A stretch of DNA of 64,000 nt, from contig CBDDAA010000004.1 of NCBI GenBank assembly GCA_965224675.1, positions 2,542,001 through 2,606,000 on the forward strand, read 5' to 3'. Shown here piece after piece: positions 7,408 to 14,450 of the stretch. The position numbers and the translations under genes were made by a program. The notes below the pieces were generated by a model that was not told the DNA's origin, ran no database searches, and saw nothing but the letters and a program-made list of their open reading frames with translations. The stretch is from UBA7957 sp965224675. Lineage in GTDB: Bacteria > Pseudomonadota > Gammaproteobacteria > Granulosicoccales > Granulosicoccaceae. Each line of letters starts with the position of its first letter. The first letter of the stretch is position 1.

Positions 7408-7443
7408 ACAAAAAAAGCGCATTTGGTAAGCGCCTGGCGCTTA
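7408..7443 (-). terminator. Attenuator-like alternative hairpins ahead of the c4-type RNA
   Basis: On the leftward strand GCGC (7430-7433) can pair either with GCGC at 7417-7420, giving a short hairpin followed by seven U (7410-7416), or with GCGC at 7437-7440 inside the perfect 7-bp stem TAAGCGC/GCGCTTA (7427-7443). The two folds exclude each other, which is the layout of a terminator and antiterminator. It sits between the promoter and the antisense RNA. Confidence 0.5.
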
Positions 7444-7453
7444 TTAAAACGAG

Positions 7454-7461
7454 AGTCGAAT
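7454..7461 (-). promoter_or_regulatory. Upstream target of the c4-type RNA
   Basis: Reads ATTCGACT on the leftward transcript; seven bases are complementary to the c4 loop AAGTCGAA. It is the counterpart of the upstream a1/seqC site in P1/P7 and P4 immunity regions. Confidence 0.5.
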
Positions 7462-7491
7462 CCCGGCTGCAGATTTTGCTGCAACAATATT

Positions 7492-7520
7492 AGGGTAGAG
7501 GCTCAGCGGCTTTCTGTCAA
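7492..7520 (-). promoter_or_regulatory. Putative sigma70 promoter for the c4 transcript
   Basis: A perfect -35 box TTGACA (7515-7520, minus strand) is followed after 17 bp by TACCCT (7492-7497). Initiation would be near 7485, just before the upstream target. The -10 box is poor, so activity could be modest. Confidence 0.5.
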
Positions 7521-7542
7521 ATGCGTACTTTTTTCTTGAAGA

Positions 7543-7735
7543 TCATTGCGGGTTGTCGAAAGCCAGTGAATTAAAGCCTATAACTATGTCGCTTGCGTCC
7601 ACCAGTTGCTGGACTTGCAAAAAAACTATCAGCTAGAAAAACCCGGTAACGATCGGTGCAGTAATCGATGCCCTGGATACGCTCTTCGTCTTTTTTCGAG
7701 ATACCTTTGACAATTTAACAGTCATAAATAATCAT
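7543..7735 (-). pseudogene. Remnant of a phage RNase H-fold 3'-5' exonuclease-like gene
   Basis: From ATG 7735 the frame gives MIIYDC, a TAA stop, then IVKGISKKDEERIQGIDYC, and abruptly TDRYRVFLADS. A different frame then gives QQLVDASDIVIGFNSLAFDN before TGA at 7543. These blocks match, in order, conserved stretches I recall in phage proteins of this type (an acidic first strand with DCE, RYRVFLADN, and GFNSLAFDN). The gene thus has a nonsense codon, an internal deletion after the Cys and a frameshift. Its ATG overlaps the TGA of the upstream gene as ATGA, the mark of a former coupled operon gene. Confidence 0.7.
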
Positions 7736-8118
7736 TGCTTGACCCTCCTCAAACCCATCGACTTGACCTGATTACGTATAGAGGCCCGTGTTCGCCCTGG
7801 CAATTGCAGCAAACACTGATCAATACCTGATCGTGGATAGACATCTTCCAGTAATTGTATTTCAGAGGGTGCCCAGTGCTTTGTTCCCCGGTTGCTCAGG
7901 CCTATGGCAATGGCTTTTTGGCGTATGGATTGGTCTGAGCGTGTCGGCAATATTTGCTTTAGTCGCTCTAAGTCCGGCCAATTTTCCTTCAGCACTCCCA
8001 GTTCGAAATCTGTCCAGACCTTGCGGCATGATATTTTCTTCGCTTCGTTTGGCTCGGTTATTGGGGAGATCAGGCCCCAGCCGTTTAACAAAATCACTTG
8101 TTTATTATCCATGGTCAC
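7732..8118 (-). CDS. Protein with two SANT/Myb-like DNA-binding repeats
   Basis: A 128-residue basic protein. Two repeats are visible: residues 34-75 (starting KVWTDFELGVLKENWPD) and 81-124 (starting KHWAPSEIQLLEDVYP), each with a tryptophan or proline-tryptophan start, an acidic helix and a final R/K-rich helix of the SANT/Myb type. Such duplicated domains occur in phage proteins of replication or regulatory operons; direct DNA binding is inferred. It is the last intact gene of the leftward early operon, and its stop overlaps the start of the decayed exonuclease gene. Confidence 0.7.
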   Translation of the reverse strand: MTMDNKQVILLNGWGLISPITEPNEAKKISCRKVWTDFELGVLKENWPDLERLKQILPTRSDQSIRQKAIAIGLSNRGTKHWAPSEIQLLEDVYPRSGIDQCLLQLPGRTRASIRNQVKSMGLRRVKQ

Positions 8119-8183
8119 GCTCCTGTCTTAAATACAAGCTGCTAAGCAGCGGATTAAATCGTTAATAATGCCCTCGCCGTTGC

Positions 8184-8297
8184 CTATCTACGGCGATTTG
8201 CCTGTGGGCTATATGGAGGGCTGGGCTCACCCCCAATTACCGCCACAGCGGGATAGCGATCCCAGGTGATTTTCGTTGTCTCGCTATCAAACGTCAT
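8184..8297 (-). CDS. Possible 37-residue protein in the replication operon
   Basis: ATG 8295-8297 opens a short frame, MTFDSETTKITWDRYPAVAV to a basic end (NRRR), in a 228-bp gap between the primase-helicase and the SANT-like gene. The composition looks protein-like (ITWDRYPAVAVIGG) and the strand matches the operon. No clear ribosome site is close to the ATG, so this is only a candidate. Confidence 0.35.
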   Translation of the reverse strand: MTFDSETTKITWDRYPAVAVIGGEPSPPYSPQANRRR

Positions 8298-8346
8298 CTA
8301 TTCAGGCACTCACCTGGCCGTTGAATTAAATTACTGCATACTTCAG

Positions 8347-8853
8347 TTATGCAGCGGATTGGCCTGCTCGGCCAAATTCGGATTCTGGTCTATCGGGTTG
8401 GCTTACGGATAATCCAAAACGCTCACACTGCTTTAGATCCAACGCAATCGCATGGGTCACACGTTGTCTACCAAAGGTGAAATCTGTACGGTCTGAATAC
8501 AGTACTCCCGCGGCGGTTAGTTGCTTTTTCAGCACCCGATCGGTTTTGATTGGTAGTCCATTAAAAAAATCTCTCAACCCCATGTTGGTACTGATGCAGT
8601 TCATCATGTGATTTGTGCGGATTTTCAGCACTTGAATCAGATTCGCTCCCTCAGTAATGTGCACGAATTTAAACGGCAGCGGGTATCGGTTGGCTGATAT
8701 CTCGGCAAATATTTTATCCAGGATCCAGACCCACGGTTGGCGTGTCGCCGTGGTGTCTTTGATGTGGTTGTTCATCTGCTCGATCAGGTCCATGGCGTAG
8801 CTGCCTTCAGCTACATTAATCTCCGAGAATTCGCAAAGTAGGCGCCAGGCGGC
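8347..8853 (-). pseudogene. C-terminal part of the primase-helicase, separated by a +1 frameshift
   Basis: This frame supplies AAWRLLCEFSEINVAEG and 150 further residues (including WVWILDKIFAEI and GLPIKTDRVLKKQL), which continue the reading of the upstream primase-helicase once a single T is skipped at 8854-8856. The block looks like the C-terminal DNA-binding part of this phage family. It has no convincing start of its own. Either the gene is mutated, the assembly has an indel in a TTT run, or translation shifts +1 at CTT-T. Full-length product would be about 923 residues. Confidence 0.7.
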
Positions 8854-11119
8854 AAAGGATAGCTGCGTAGTTATCCACCAGGCGTTTGGCTCCAGCATCG
8901 GTGTTGTCTGCCATACAGTTCGATTGACAGTACGCTTGCGCACGGGAAAAGCGATCTTTGATATCCTTGCGTGTGAAAGCGGAGAGGTAATGTAGCCACT
9001 CCCTGACTGGAAATCTCGGCAGTTCATCCGGCATTAGTGGCCCGGCTTTACCATCGATACTGGTACGCACCAACTTTGATTCGATGGATTCTACCTGTGA
9101 GTCTTCTCCAGCCATAAGCACAGGGGCACTCTCCAAATAAAGCAACACCCGCCCGCCGGATCCTCGTGGTGAGACGGTGTATTGATAGCAGTTTTGTAAT
9201 GTCCGCACTGCGGCGTCTATGATGTCTTTTTTGTTGGTTGAGACTTCATCCCAGCCGACCGGGTGCGAGGTGTAAGAGACGGTATTGAGCATACGAAATT
9301 GCGTGGCGATGGCTTGCGGCGAGTACATGGTGAATCCGATGGAGTCTTCCAGCCGGTGGATCAATGTTGATTTACCGGCCCCTTTCTCGGCTTGCATTAG
9401 GTGATGTGGCCAGAAACCAAGAAACAATTTCAGGTGTGCTCCGAGCGCCCAGGTTAATAACATGGTTGCCGCATTCTGTTGCATGGTCTGCCTGTAGGCT
9501 TCGATGTTTTGCCTTGCGTGCAGGACATTGCCACTTGGAAACGCAAGCCGGTGATAGCCGCACTGATGCTCTGCATCGGTAAAGTAACAGTCCTTGCCTT
9601 CATTAATATGTGGCTTGCCATTGCGCCAGCACAGGCCGATAAAATTAATCGCCTGGCGTTCATTCATCCCGGCGGAACGTTCGAGAATAGAGAGCATCCT
9701 ACCCATCGAACGGGCATCAAACACAGCTCCGAACTTTCGCCACTGGTCCAGGTTGTGGAGTTGTTCGTCCTCCATGACCTTGCGGATTAGCCTGGCCCCG
9801 TGCCGTGGCGTTTGCACACTTACGGCAAACTGCATCTGTGGGTCGCTGTCCTTCTTCCCGCTGAGTGTGCCGGTCGGGCTGGCGATGCTCACTCGGCTGA
9901 TCGATGCGATGCGGAACCCACACAAATCCCTTGCTGTGTCACGCTTCTCACCCGACTCCTTGTCACTTTCGGTACGTATAATCTGGGTAAAATCATCGAC
10001 CACACGGTAGCGCCAGTACTGCTTGTAATCGTGCTCCGGCAAATACAAGCGAGGCTTACTACCTTCCGGCAACAGATCGATATCGCCCGGTACACCAGGA
10101 ACGATCCATTGCTCATAACGCTTGAGTCGTATACTCGTCTCACTTTTATCTATGCCCTGCAACACGTCATTAATGTCGTTCCAGCCTTCTTCCACCCATT
10201 CGGCCTGGTCCAGCATCTGCGCGCCGATATTCAATTCGATTAAAAGGTTGTAGATTTTCCAGGCCGCATCCGCACCCGGTCGGCGTCCTTTGTTATTCGG
10301 TTTGTCGTTGTCCATACACAAGATCACTCGCTTGCCTGCACAGACACTCCAGTCAATGCCTTCAACTGTCTTAGTGCCCCGTGTTGCCAGAGCCGTGCAA
10401 TTTGCCAATGCACTGTGTACAGACAGTGCATTGATGGCACTCTCAACGATATAGACGGTTCTGGCACGCTTGAACTGTTGCCAGTCCAGCACCCAGGGCG
10501 CACCGAGTTTTTCCCCCTGGCTCATCGTTTTTACATCGCCGTTGAGCGTTGGGTTCAGGTAACGCAGATCAACGGCTAAATCCACACCCGTTTGAGACTT
10601 GCAGATAAACGCCGCGGCCGGTCCACCGTGGCCAAATTTGCCGGGTTCGATCTTCGGGTTTGTATAATAGTTAAATCCCAGACTGCCGGCTTTGATGGCA
10701 TGATCGATCACATCTTCAACGATCCCTCTGCCGACCACATACTCTTTTACGCGCTCCGGCTGTTGCCGCGATTTACTCGCGATAAACTGTGCCAGTGTTT
10801 GCTCCTGCTGCACCTGACTGGTTTTCGCAAGCTCTGGTGCCGGCATGTGGTACCAATCCCGCAATGTCCGGACCGCCTCCCCAAAGTCGCAGCCATGAAC
10901 GTACATCACCATATCAATACAACTACCTCCCTGTTCATCGTCGCTAAAGTCAGTCCAGCCCCACCTCCCATTTTTGTGATAGATACTCAGCGATGGTGTC
11001 TTATCTGCGTGGTGCGGTGATCGGTAATTGCCCGCATTGCCACCCGGTCTTTGCAGTTCCAGCCGTGTCGCCAGGTCATACAGATCAACCCCTGCTTTGA
11101 TGTCGTCCAGAGAGCTCAT
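8816..11119 (-). CDS. Phage DNA primase-helicase (frameshifted near its 3' end)
   Basis: A replication protein combining primase and helicase activities. The N-terminus (residues 30-80) corresponds to a CHC2 zinc domain but has Ser where the first Cys is expected (NYRSPHHADKTPS). A Toprim domain follows at about 222-310 (VESAINALS, then DNDKP near 270). The C-terminal half holds a P-loop ATPase with Walker A AEKGAGKST (577-585) and a Walker B-like VGWDEVS (621-627), as in P4-alpha-like and DUF927-type helicases. In frame the protein ends at 767 after a run of out-of-family residues; homology leaves this frame after Leu755. It is the core of the leftward early operon and a candidate partner for the iteron-like tract. 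Confidence 0.8.
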   Translation of the reverse strand: MSSLDDIKAGVDLYDLATRLELQRPGGNAGNYRSPHHADKTPSLSIYHKNGRWGWTDFSDDEQGGSCIDMVMYVHGCDFGEAVRTLRDWYHMPAPELAKTSQVQQEQTLAQFIASKSRQQPERVKEYVVGRGIVEDVIDHAIKAGSLGFNYYTNPKIEPGKFGHGGPAAAFICKSQTGVDLAVDLRYLNPTLNGDVKTMSQGEKLGAPWVLDWQQFKRARTVYIVESAINALSVHSALANCTALATRGTKTVEGIDWSVCAGKRVILCMDNDKPNNKGRRPGADAAWKIYNLLIELNIGAQMLDQAEWVEEGWNDINDVLQGIDKSETSIRLKRYEQWIVPGVPGDIDLLPEGSKPRLYLPEHDYKQYWRYRVVDDFTQIIRTESDKESGEKRDTARDLCGFRIASISRVSIASPTGTLSGKKDSDPQMQFAVSVQTPRHGARLIRKVMEDEQLHNLDQWRKFGAVFDARSMGRMLSILERSAGMNERQAINFIGLCWRNGKPHINEGKDCYFTDAEHQCGYHRLAFPSGNVLHARQNIEAYRQTMQQNAATMLLTWALGAHLKLFLGFWPHHLMQAEKGAGKSTLIHRLEDSIGFTMYSPQAIATQFRMLNTVSYTSHPVGWDEVSTNKKDIIDAAVRTLQNCYQYTVSPRGSGGRVLLYLESAPVLMAGEDSQVESIESKLVRTSIDGKAGPLMPDELPRFPVREWLHYLSAFTRKDIKDRFSRAQAYCQSNCMADNTDAGAKRLVDNYAAILCRLAPTLRILGD

Positions 11120-11394
11120 GCAGTCGGTGCCCTTTTGAATAGATCCAAGGTTCTGTTACACATTGGCTTTTCTGGCTTTGAAAGGAAATTAGTGTATTTA
11201 TCACGGCGGGTGTACCCGGCCTGTATCAACGCCAGATCCAGCGCGTCGTGGCGTGCTTTTATTGACTGATACGTCGACTCAGTAATGATCCCCTTGGAAT
11301 GGTCGCTTGCCACCAGTCGTCTGTAAGTAGCCAGATCAGGTAACACCAGCGCGGCCACATCGGCCACGACAGTCAATTTCTCAAACTCATTCAT
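11116..11394 (-). CDS. Small hypothetical protein upstream of the primase
   Basis: A 92-residue helical protein (MNEFEKLTVVADVAALV onward), with a basic C-terminal half containing ARHDALDLALIQAGYTRRDKY. No family recognised. Its 3' end overlaps the primase start by four bases (ATGA type) and its 5' end overlaps the preceding gene, so the genes are translationally coupled in the early operon. Confidence 0.6.
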   Translation of the reverse strand: MNEFEKLTVVADVAALVLPDLATYRRLVASDHSKGIITESTYQSIKARHDALDLALIQAGYTRRDKYTNFLSKPEKPMCNRTLDLFKRAPTA

Positions 11395-11662
11395 CCATCG
11401 ACTCCAAAATCTTCACGAATTTTTCGTGGTCCATGATCAATGCTCCAGTAAACACACTCATCAACCGCCTGAATTCGTCACTGTGCAATAGTGCATGCAG
11501 CGCGGGGTCAGTATTTTCGAGTGTATCCAAAAATCGACGTTTTTCAGTTGCGTTGAGTCGGCTGAGGCTAACCTGTGTGGGCAAAGTGCCAGTTCGTACC
11601 GGGATGTCTGGCGTACCTTTTTTAAGCTCCTCCGGCCAGAGGCTCTCTTTACGACTCGGCAC
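11387..11662 (-). CDS. Small hypothetical protein of the early operon
   Basis: About 91 residues starting at a GTG (11660-11662) that is preceded by AAGGAGG with a six-base spacer; an ATG further upstream (11731) would put the start inside the previous gene without a ribosome site. The product begins MPSRKESLWPEELKKG and has an acidic C-terminal half (MSVFTGALIMDHEKFVKIL). Function unknown. It overlaps both neighbours slightly. Confidence 0.65.
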   Translation of the reverse strand: MPSRKESLWPEELKKGTPDIPVRTGTLPTQVSLSRLNATEKRRFLDTLENTDPALHALLHSDEFRRLMSVFTGALIMDHEKFVKILESMDE

Positions 11663-11834
11663 ACTGCACCTCCTTAACCGGGTGTTGGATGTAACCACAA
11701 CGCTGGCACTGGCGATGAAACGGCTTACCAAAGTCCACCCGCCAGATCAAAACAAACTCATCAGAAATTATGTAGCTATGGCCTATCACACAACAGATCA
11801 GGTAGCTCAGCACATACTTGCATTGTGGGGTCAT
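11649..11834 (-). CDS. Small zinc-ribbon-like protein
   Basis: About 61 residues from ATG 11832-11834, which has GAGG six bases upstream. The pattern CCVIGHSYII, followed later by CQRCGYIQ and a final Cys, resembles small phage proteins in which a CxxxGH segment and a CxxCG knuckle bind a metal. The function of that group is unknown. It overlaps the next gene by 14 bases and the previous one by about 59. Confidence 0.6.
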   Translation of the reverse strand: MTPQCKYVLSYLICCVIGHSYIISDEFVLIWRVDFGKPFHRQCQRCGYIQHPVKEVQCAES

Positions 11835-12138
11835 GATTGACCTCAAAAGATGGTATTAAAAGACACCGGGATTGCCCGTGAGTCGCTCCCGGCTGGCGAC
11901 CGCCTGACGGCTTGCTAAGGGGGCTGTTTACGTCGGTTTCGCAGGGTTGTTCTGGACGCCATTGGGCGTATTTTTCTAACTGGTACCTAGCCTTTATTAG
12001 GGCATTAATTGCATCGCACAGCGCAGGTGGTGGGCATGATTCCTCAAGTGATCGATCCAGGATTCTCTCGAGACGTATCGTTATCTCATCGATGTCGGCT
12101 GCGATCTTTTGATGGCTGCTTATCGGCTGATGAGTCAT
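11776..12138 (-). CDS. Hypothetical helical protein
   Basis: 120 residues beginning MTHQPISSHQKIAADIDEI. The first 65 residues are predicted helical (ITIRLERILDRSLEE, then ALCDAINALIKARYQLEKYAQW); the rest is polar and probably disordered. No family recognised. Its ATG overlaps the TGA of the small tyrosine recombinase upstream (ATGA), so the two are co-translated. Confidence 0.55.
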   Translation of the reverse strand: MTHQPISSHQKIAADIDEITIRLERILDRSLEESCPPPALCDAINALIKARYQLEKYAQWRPEQPCETDVNSPLSKPSGGRQPGATHGQSRCLLIPSFEVNHDPTMQVCAELPDLLCDRP

Positions 12139-12740
12139 CGTGCTGCGTCCTGGATGGATTGATCCACCTCAATACGATCCGGCTGAAAATAGAGTCGAGC
12201 GGTATAAGGGTCCCCATGACCAAGCGCTGATTGCACCATGCCCAACGGGTCGTTGCTGGTAGTACGGGAGCCAATTCGTTTGGCAAAAGTGTGACGCATC
12301 CAGTGCGGGGTAATTTTGATGTTCAGCCCCGCTTTTTCTCGCCAAAATCTGAGCCGGGATTGAAAGGACCGAATGCTTAAGCCCTTGCCCTCCTGGCGGC
12401 TCATCACCAGGGGTGAATCCGGTAATTCCAAATGCGCCATCTTCCGGCGCGTTGTGAGCAGTATTAATAGTTGCTTCTTGGCTTCGCGGCTAGCCAGTAT
12501 GTCGTATCCCTGGCCGCCCTTGCTTATCTCGTCACGAAAGTTGAAACGGTTTGTGCGCAGGGTTTCGCGGGCATCGTGGCAGGTGAACTGGGCCAGGGTG
12601 CCTATGCGCATCCCGGTTAGTCGTAGCAGCCTCATCCAGGCCAGATCCCGTTCGACTAATAGTCCCTTACGTTGGCTTACTGTAGTGAAAAGCTGACGTT
12701 CTTCGGCTTCGGTCATAAATTTATCGAATACGGCTGACAT
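12135..12740 (-). CDS. Minimal (FimB/FimE-sized) tyrosine recombinase
   Basis: A 201-residue protein with only the catalytic domain of a tyrosine recombinase. The full active-site set can be read: Arg45 in LTGMRIGTL, Lys74 in EISKGGQ, His146 and Arg149 in TPHWMRH, His175 in ALGHGDP and Tyr184 in TARLYFQ. The N-terminal core-binding domain present in the 345-residue recombinase is missing, as in FimB and FimE. It lies mid-operon among replication genes, away from the attachment sites, so inversion or resolution is more likely than integration. A nested inverted repeat at 13372-13448 is a possible substrate. Confidence 0.8.
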   Translation of the reverse strand: MSAVFDKFMTEAEERQLFTTVSQRKGLLVERDLAWMRLLRLTGMRIGTLAQFTCHDARETLRTNRFNFRDEISKGGQGYDILASREAKKQLLILLTTRRKMAHLELPDSPLVMSRQEGKGLSIRSFQSRLRFWREKAGLNIKITPHWMRHTFAKRIGSRTTSNDPLGMVQSALGHGDPYTARLYFQPDRIEVDQSIQDAAR

Positions 12741-13131
12741 GGCTGCTCTCCTGTTTGTAAACAGTGATTTCTACAAGCACCGCATTCGGGTCCACCCCTT
12801 CATTAGCTATTGCCAATACCTGCGCAAACGTAATATTTTCGGTGTCTGGCACACTCCAATCGGTTCCTGACGTCGGTTTTTCCAGGTACCCGTGCTGCTT
12901 AACATTCAAACCCATCTGGCTGTACTCCAGCAACTGCACCTCTTTTTTGTTGTTGCTGTTGTGCCTGAGTAGCCGCAAGTAGCGATCGTTTGCGATTCGC
13001 CGGGTGTCCCCAGGCTGCATCCAAAACCGAACTTTACGACCCTGCTTGCTTTTTGCGTGCCGCTTTTGAGCTGCCAGATGTATTACGATGGTTGGTGTAC
13101 TTTTGATTGCTAGATTCTTTTTCATCATCAT
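12721..13131 (-). CDS. Hypothetical protein of the early operon
   Basis: About 136 residues starting at one of three consecutive ATG codons (13131-13123) that follow AAGGACAGGA. The N-terminus is basic (KKNLAIKSTPTIVIHLAAQK), the middle has KVRFWMQPGDTRR and the C-terminus NITFAQVLAIANEGVDPNAVLVEITV. No family recognised. It overlaps the start of the small recombinase by 20 bases and the end of the upstream gene by about 98, unusual even for phage operons, so its start may lie further in. Confidence 0.55.
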   Translation of the reverse strand: MMMKKNLAIKSTPTIVIHLAAQKRHAKSKQGRKVRFWMQPGDTRRIANDRYLRLLRHNSNNKKEVQLLEYSQMGLNVKQHGYLEKPTSGTDWSVPDTENITFAQVLAIANEGVDPNAVLVEITVYKQESSHVSRIR

Positions 13132-13288
13132 TCCTGTCCTTTGAGCGAACAAATTCGCTCAGTTCATCACTGAAGACTTGATAAATTTCGCTGGGGTCCA
13201 GGACTACTTCACGACCACGTAAATTATCCGTGATACTTGTAAGTCCGTGTTTGACAAGCGAATCCGGCGGACGGTTAGCCCGCGTCAC
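13034..13288 (-). CDS. Hypothetical protein, first gene of the leftward early operon
   Basis: 84 residues from a GTG start at 13286-13288. The folded part is short (LTSITDNLRGREVVLDPSEIY onward) and the tail is polar and basic. The long out-of-frame overlap with the next gene and the lack of a good ribosome site leave doubt about the start. Upstream lies a control region with nested inverted repeats. Confidence 0.45.
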   Translation of the reverse strand: MTRANRPPDSLVKHGLTSITDNLRGREVVLDPSEIYQVFSDELSEFVRSKDRNDDEKESSNQKYTNHRNTSGSSKAARKKQAGS

Positions 13289-13371
13289 AGATCAAACACC
13301 CGGCAGAGCATGGAAAGTTGTGACACATGCCTCATTCCTTAACAGCGTGAATATGGGTAGGTGGTTTTGCG

Positions 13372-13448
13372 GAACTACTGGAATGATGGTCTCGGAGGGT
13401 TTAATATATTCTCCGAGAATCGTGATTGACCTATTATTCCAGTAGTTC
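13372..13448. repeat. Nested inverted repeats in the early control region
   Basis: The 13-bp arms GAACTACTGGAAT (13372-13384) and ATTCCAGTAGTTC (13436-13448) are perfect inverted copies 51 bp apart. Inside them TCTCGGAG (13390-13397) and CTCCGAGA (13411-13418) form a second perfect pair around a TATATT-containing centre. The inner pair could be an operator over a -10 box for the leftward operon; the outer pair has the size of a recombinase site. No gene is present between 13289 and 13499. Confidence 0.55.
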
Positions 13449-13471
13449 AGTAATTCTCTCCGGCCCCGTCA

Positions 13472-13503
13472 GAGTTGCAGCTCTGCGGGGCCACTTTATT
13501 TAG
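13472..13503 (+). terminator. GC-rich hairpin downstream of the RHH gene
   Basis: GGCCCCG and CGGGGCC arms with an inner CAGAG/CTCTG pair form a strong stem-loop between about 13472 and 13491. On the plus strand it is followed by ACTTTATTT, so it reads as a terminator for rightward transcription; it also lies just after the leftward RHH gene. Confidence 0.5.
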
Positions 13504-13679
13504 GCAGCTTTGTCAGGGACGCTGAGCCCTCTGGACTTGAGAACACGTTCCATGCCCTCCATGACCAGCTCTTTCAAATTTTTTTCCTCGTTAACTGCAG
13601 CCAATACAGTGGCTTTATGCAAATCCTTTGGGATGTCGCAAGTTAGCCGGATGAGTGATTTCGGATTTTTAATAGCCAT
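13500..13679 (-). CDS. Small ribbon-helix-helix (Arc/CopG-like) DNA-binding protein
   Basis: 59 residues from ATG 13677-13679 (AGGA seven bases upstream). The order, a beta strand LIRLTCDIP, a helix KDLHKATVLAAVNEE and a second helix KNLKELVMEGMERVLKSR, is that of an RHH repressor. It faces the CI-like repressor gene across a 98-bp divergent control region with two palindromes, the position of Cro, or of Arc in P22-like phages, so it probably helps the lytic decision. Confidence 0.7.
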   Translation of the reverse strand: MAIKNPKSLIRLTCDIPKDLHKATVLAAVNEEKNLKELVMEGMERVLKSRGLSVPDKAA

Positions 13680-13710
13680 TAACTGGTCCTGGTTAAGGTG
13701 AGAGCAAACA

Positions 13711-13752
13711 CGCAATTGCGCGAATAAATAGATAATAGTAGTTCATATGAAC
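13711..13752. promoter_or_regulatory. Divergent operator region with two perfect palindromes
   Basis: CGCAATTGCG (13711-13720) and GTTCATATGAAC (13741-13752) lie between the RHH gene and the repressor gene. They are good candidates for the binding sites of one or both proteins. Promoter boxes are not clear enough to place. Confidence 0.5.
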
Positions 13753-13777
13753 TTTTGCCAAGGTGAGATTTAAAAAA

Positions 13778-14416
13778 ATGTTAGATAGGTTGCGTCAATT
13801 AATTGGAAGCACCCCTCGCAAGAACTACGCGCTAGGTATGGGCCTCTCTCCTAGTACGCTGGACACTATTTTCAAACGCGGTGGACCAAAGGCGCCACTT
13901 TATCCTGCAATATCCCGTGTCTACCGGGTCTCACTTGATTGGCTTTGGGATGGAAAAGGTGCGCCTTACTTCGTCCATCACTGCCGAACCGACGAGCAAT
14001 TTGTCCATTATATTGAAAATGGACCCAAGCACTGCGAATTCCCGTTTCTGGTACATGGCTCTGAACTAATACTGGTCTTACACGCGAACGCTGTGCATCA
14101 AGGTGTTGAGTTCCGGGAAGTACAGGTCTTATCTGGAGTACCGGGAAAAAAGACTGAAAAATTACTCTACGAATTCGCCACACCCATGAAACGAATTGAA
14201 AAGGATTTGTTCGACAATATTCGCGATGGGTTAGCTGATAATAACATTGTTTTGGCCGAAATCGATGAAGTCAATACTATGCTGCTGCTGAACGAATGGT
14301 TGCGCGATAAACGCTACTACGAAGACGATTTGCTCAATACCGTGCGGTCACTGGATGATGATCAAAAATCATTGATACGGCAGGTGGCCAATTCTTATTC
14401 GTCTGAGAAAAAATAG
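13778..14416 (+). CDS. CI-like prophage repressor
   Basis: 212 residues from ATG 13778 (AGGTGAG about ten bases upstream; a GTG at 13763 is an alternative). The N-terminus has the helix-turn-helix of phage CI repressors: RKNYALGMGLSPSTLDTIF, followed by the signature SLDWLWDGKGAPYF. The C-terminal two thirds lack an evident LexA-type Ser/Lys protease motif, so RecA-driven self-cleavage is not supported. It lies divergent from the RHH gene and upstream of a lipoprotein gene in the same direction, the usual lysogeny unit. Confidence 0.8.
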   Translation: MLDRLRQLIGSTPRKNYALGMGLSPSTLDTIFKRGGPKAPLYPAISRVYRVSLDWLWDGKGAPYFVHHCRTDEQFVHYIENGPKHCEFPFLVHGSELILVLHANAVHQGVEFREVQVLSGVPGKKTEKLLYEFATPMKRIEKDLFDNIRDGLADNNIVLAEIDEVNTMLLLNEWLRDKRYYEDDLLNTVRSLDDDQKSLIRQVANSYSSEKK

Positions 14417-14450
14417 GTTTTAAAAAACACAGGGACTAAGGAGCCAAGTA

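Noticed and set aside
7229..7429. 66-residue plus-strand frame across the c4-type RNA
   Set aside because: The RNA structure and the neighbours indicate the minus strand; the frame lacks a start signal.
7451..7490. tRNA fragment
   Set aside because: A T-arm-like GGATTCGACTC is present, but no acceptor stem or anticodon arm; the match is explained by complementarity to the c4 loop.
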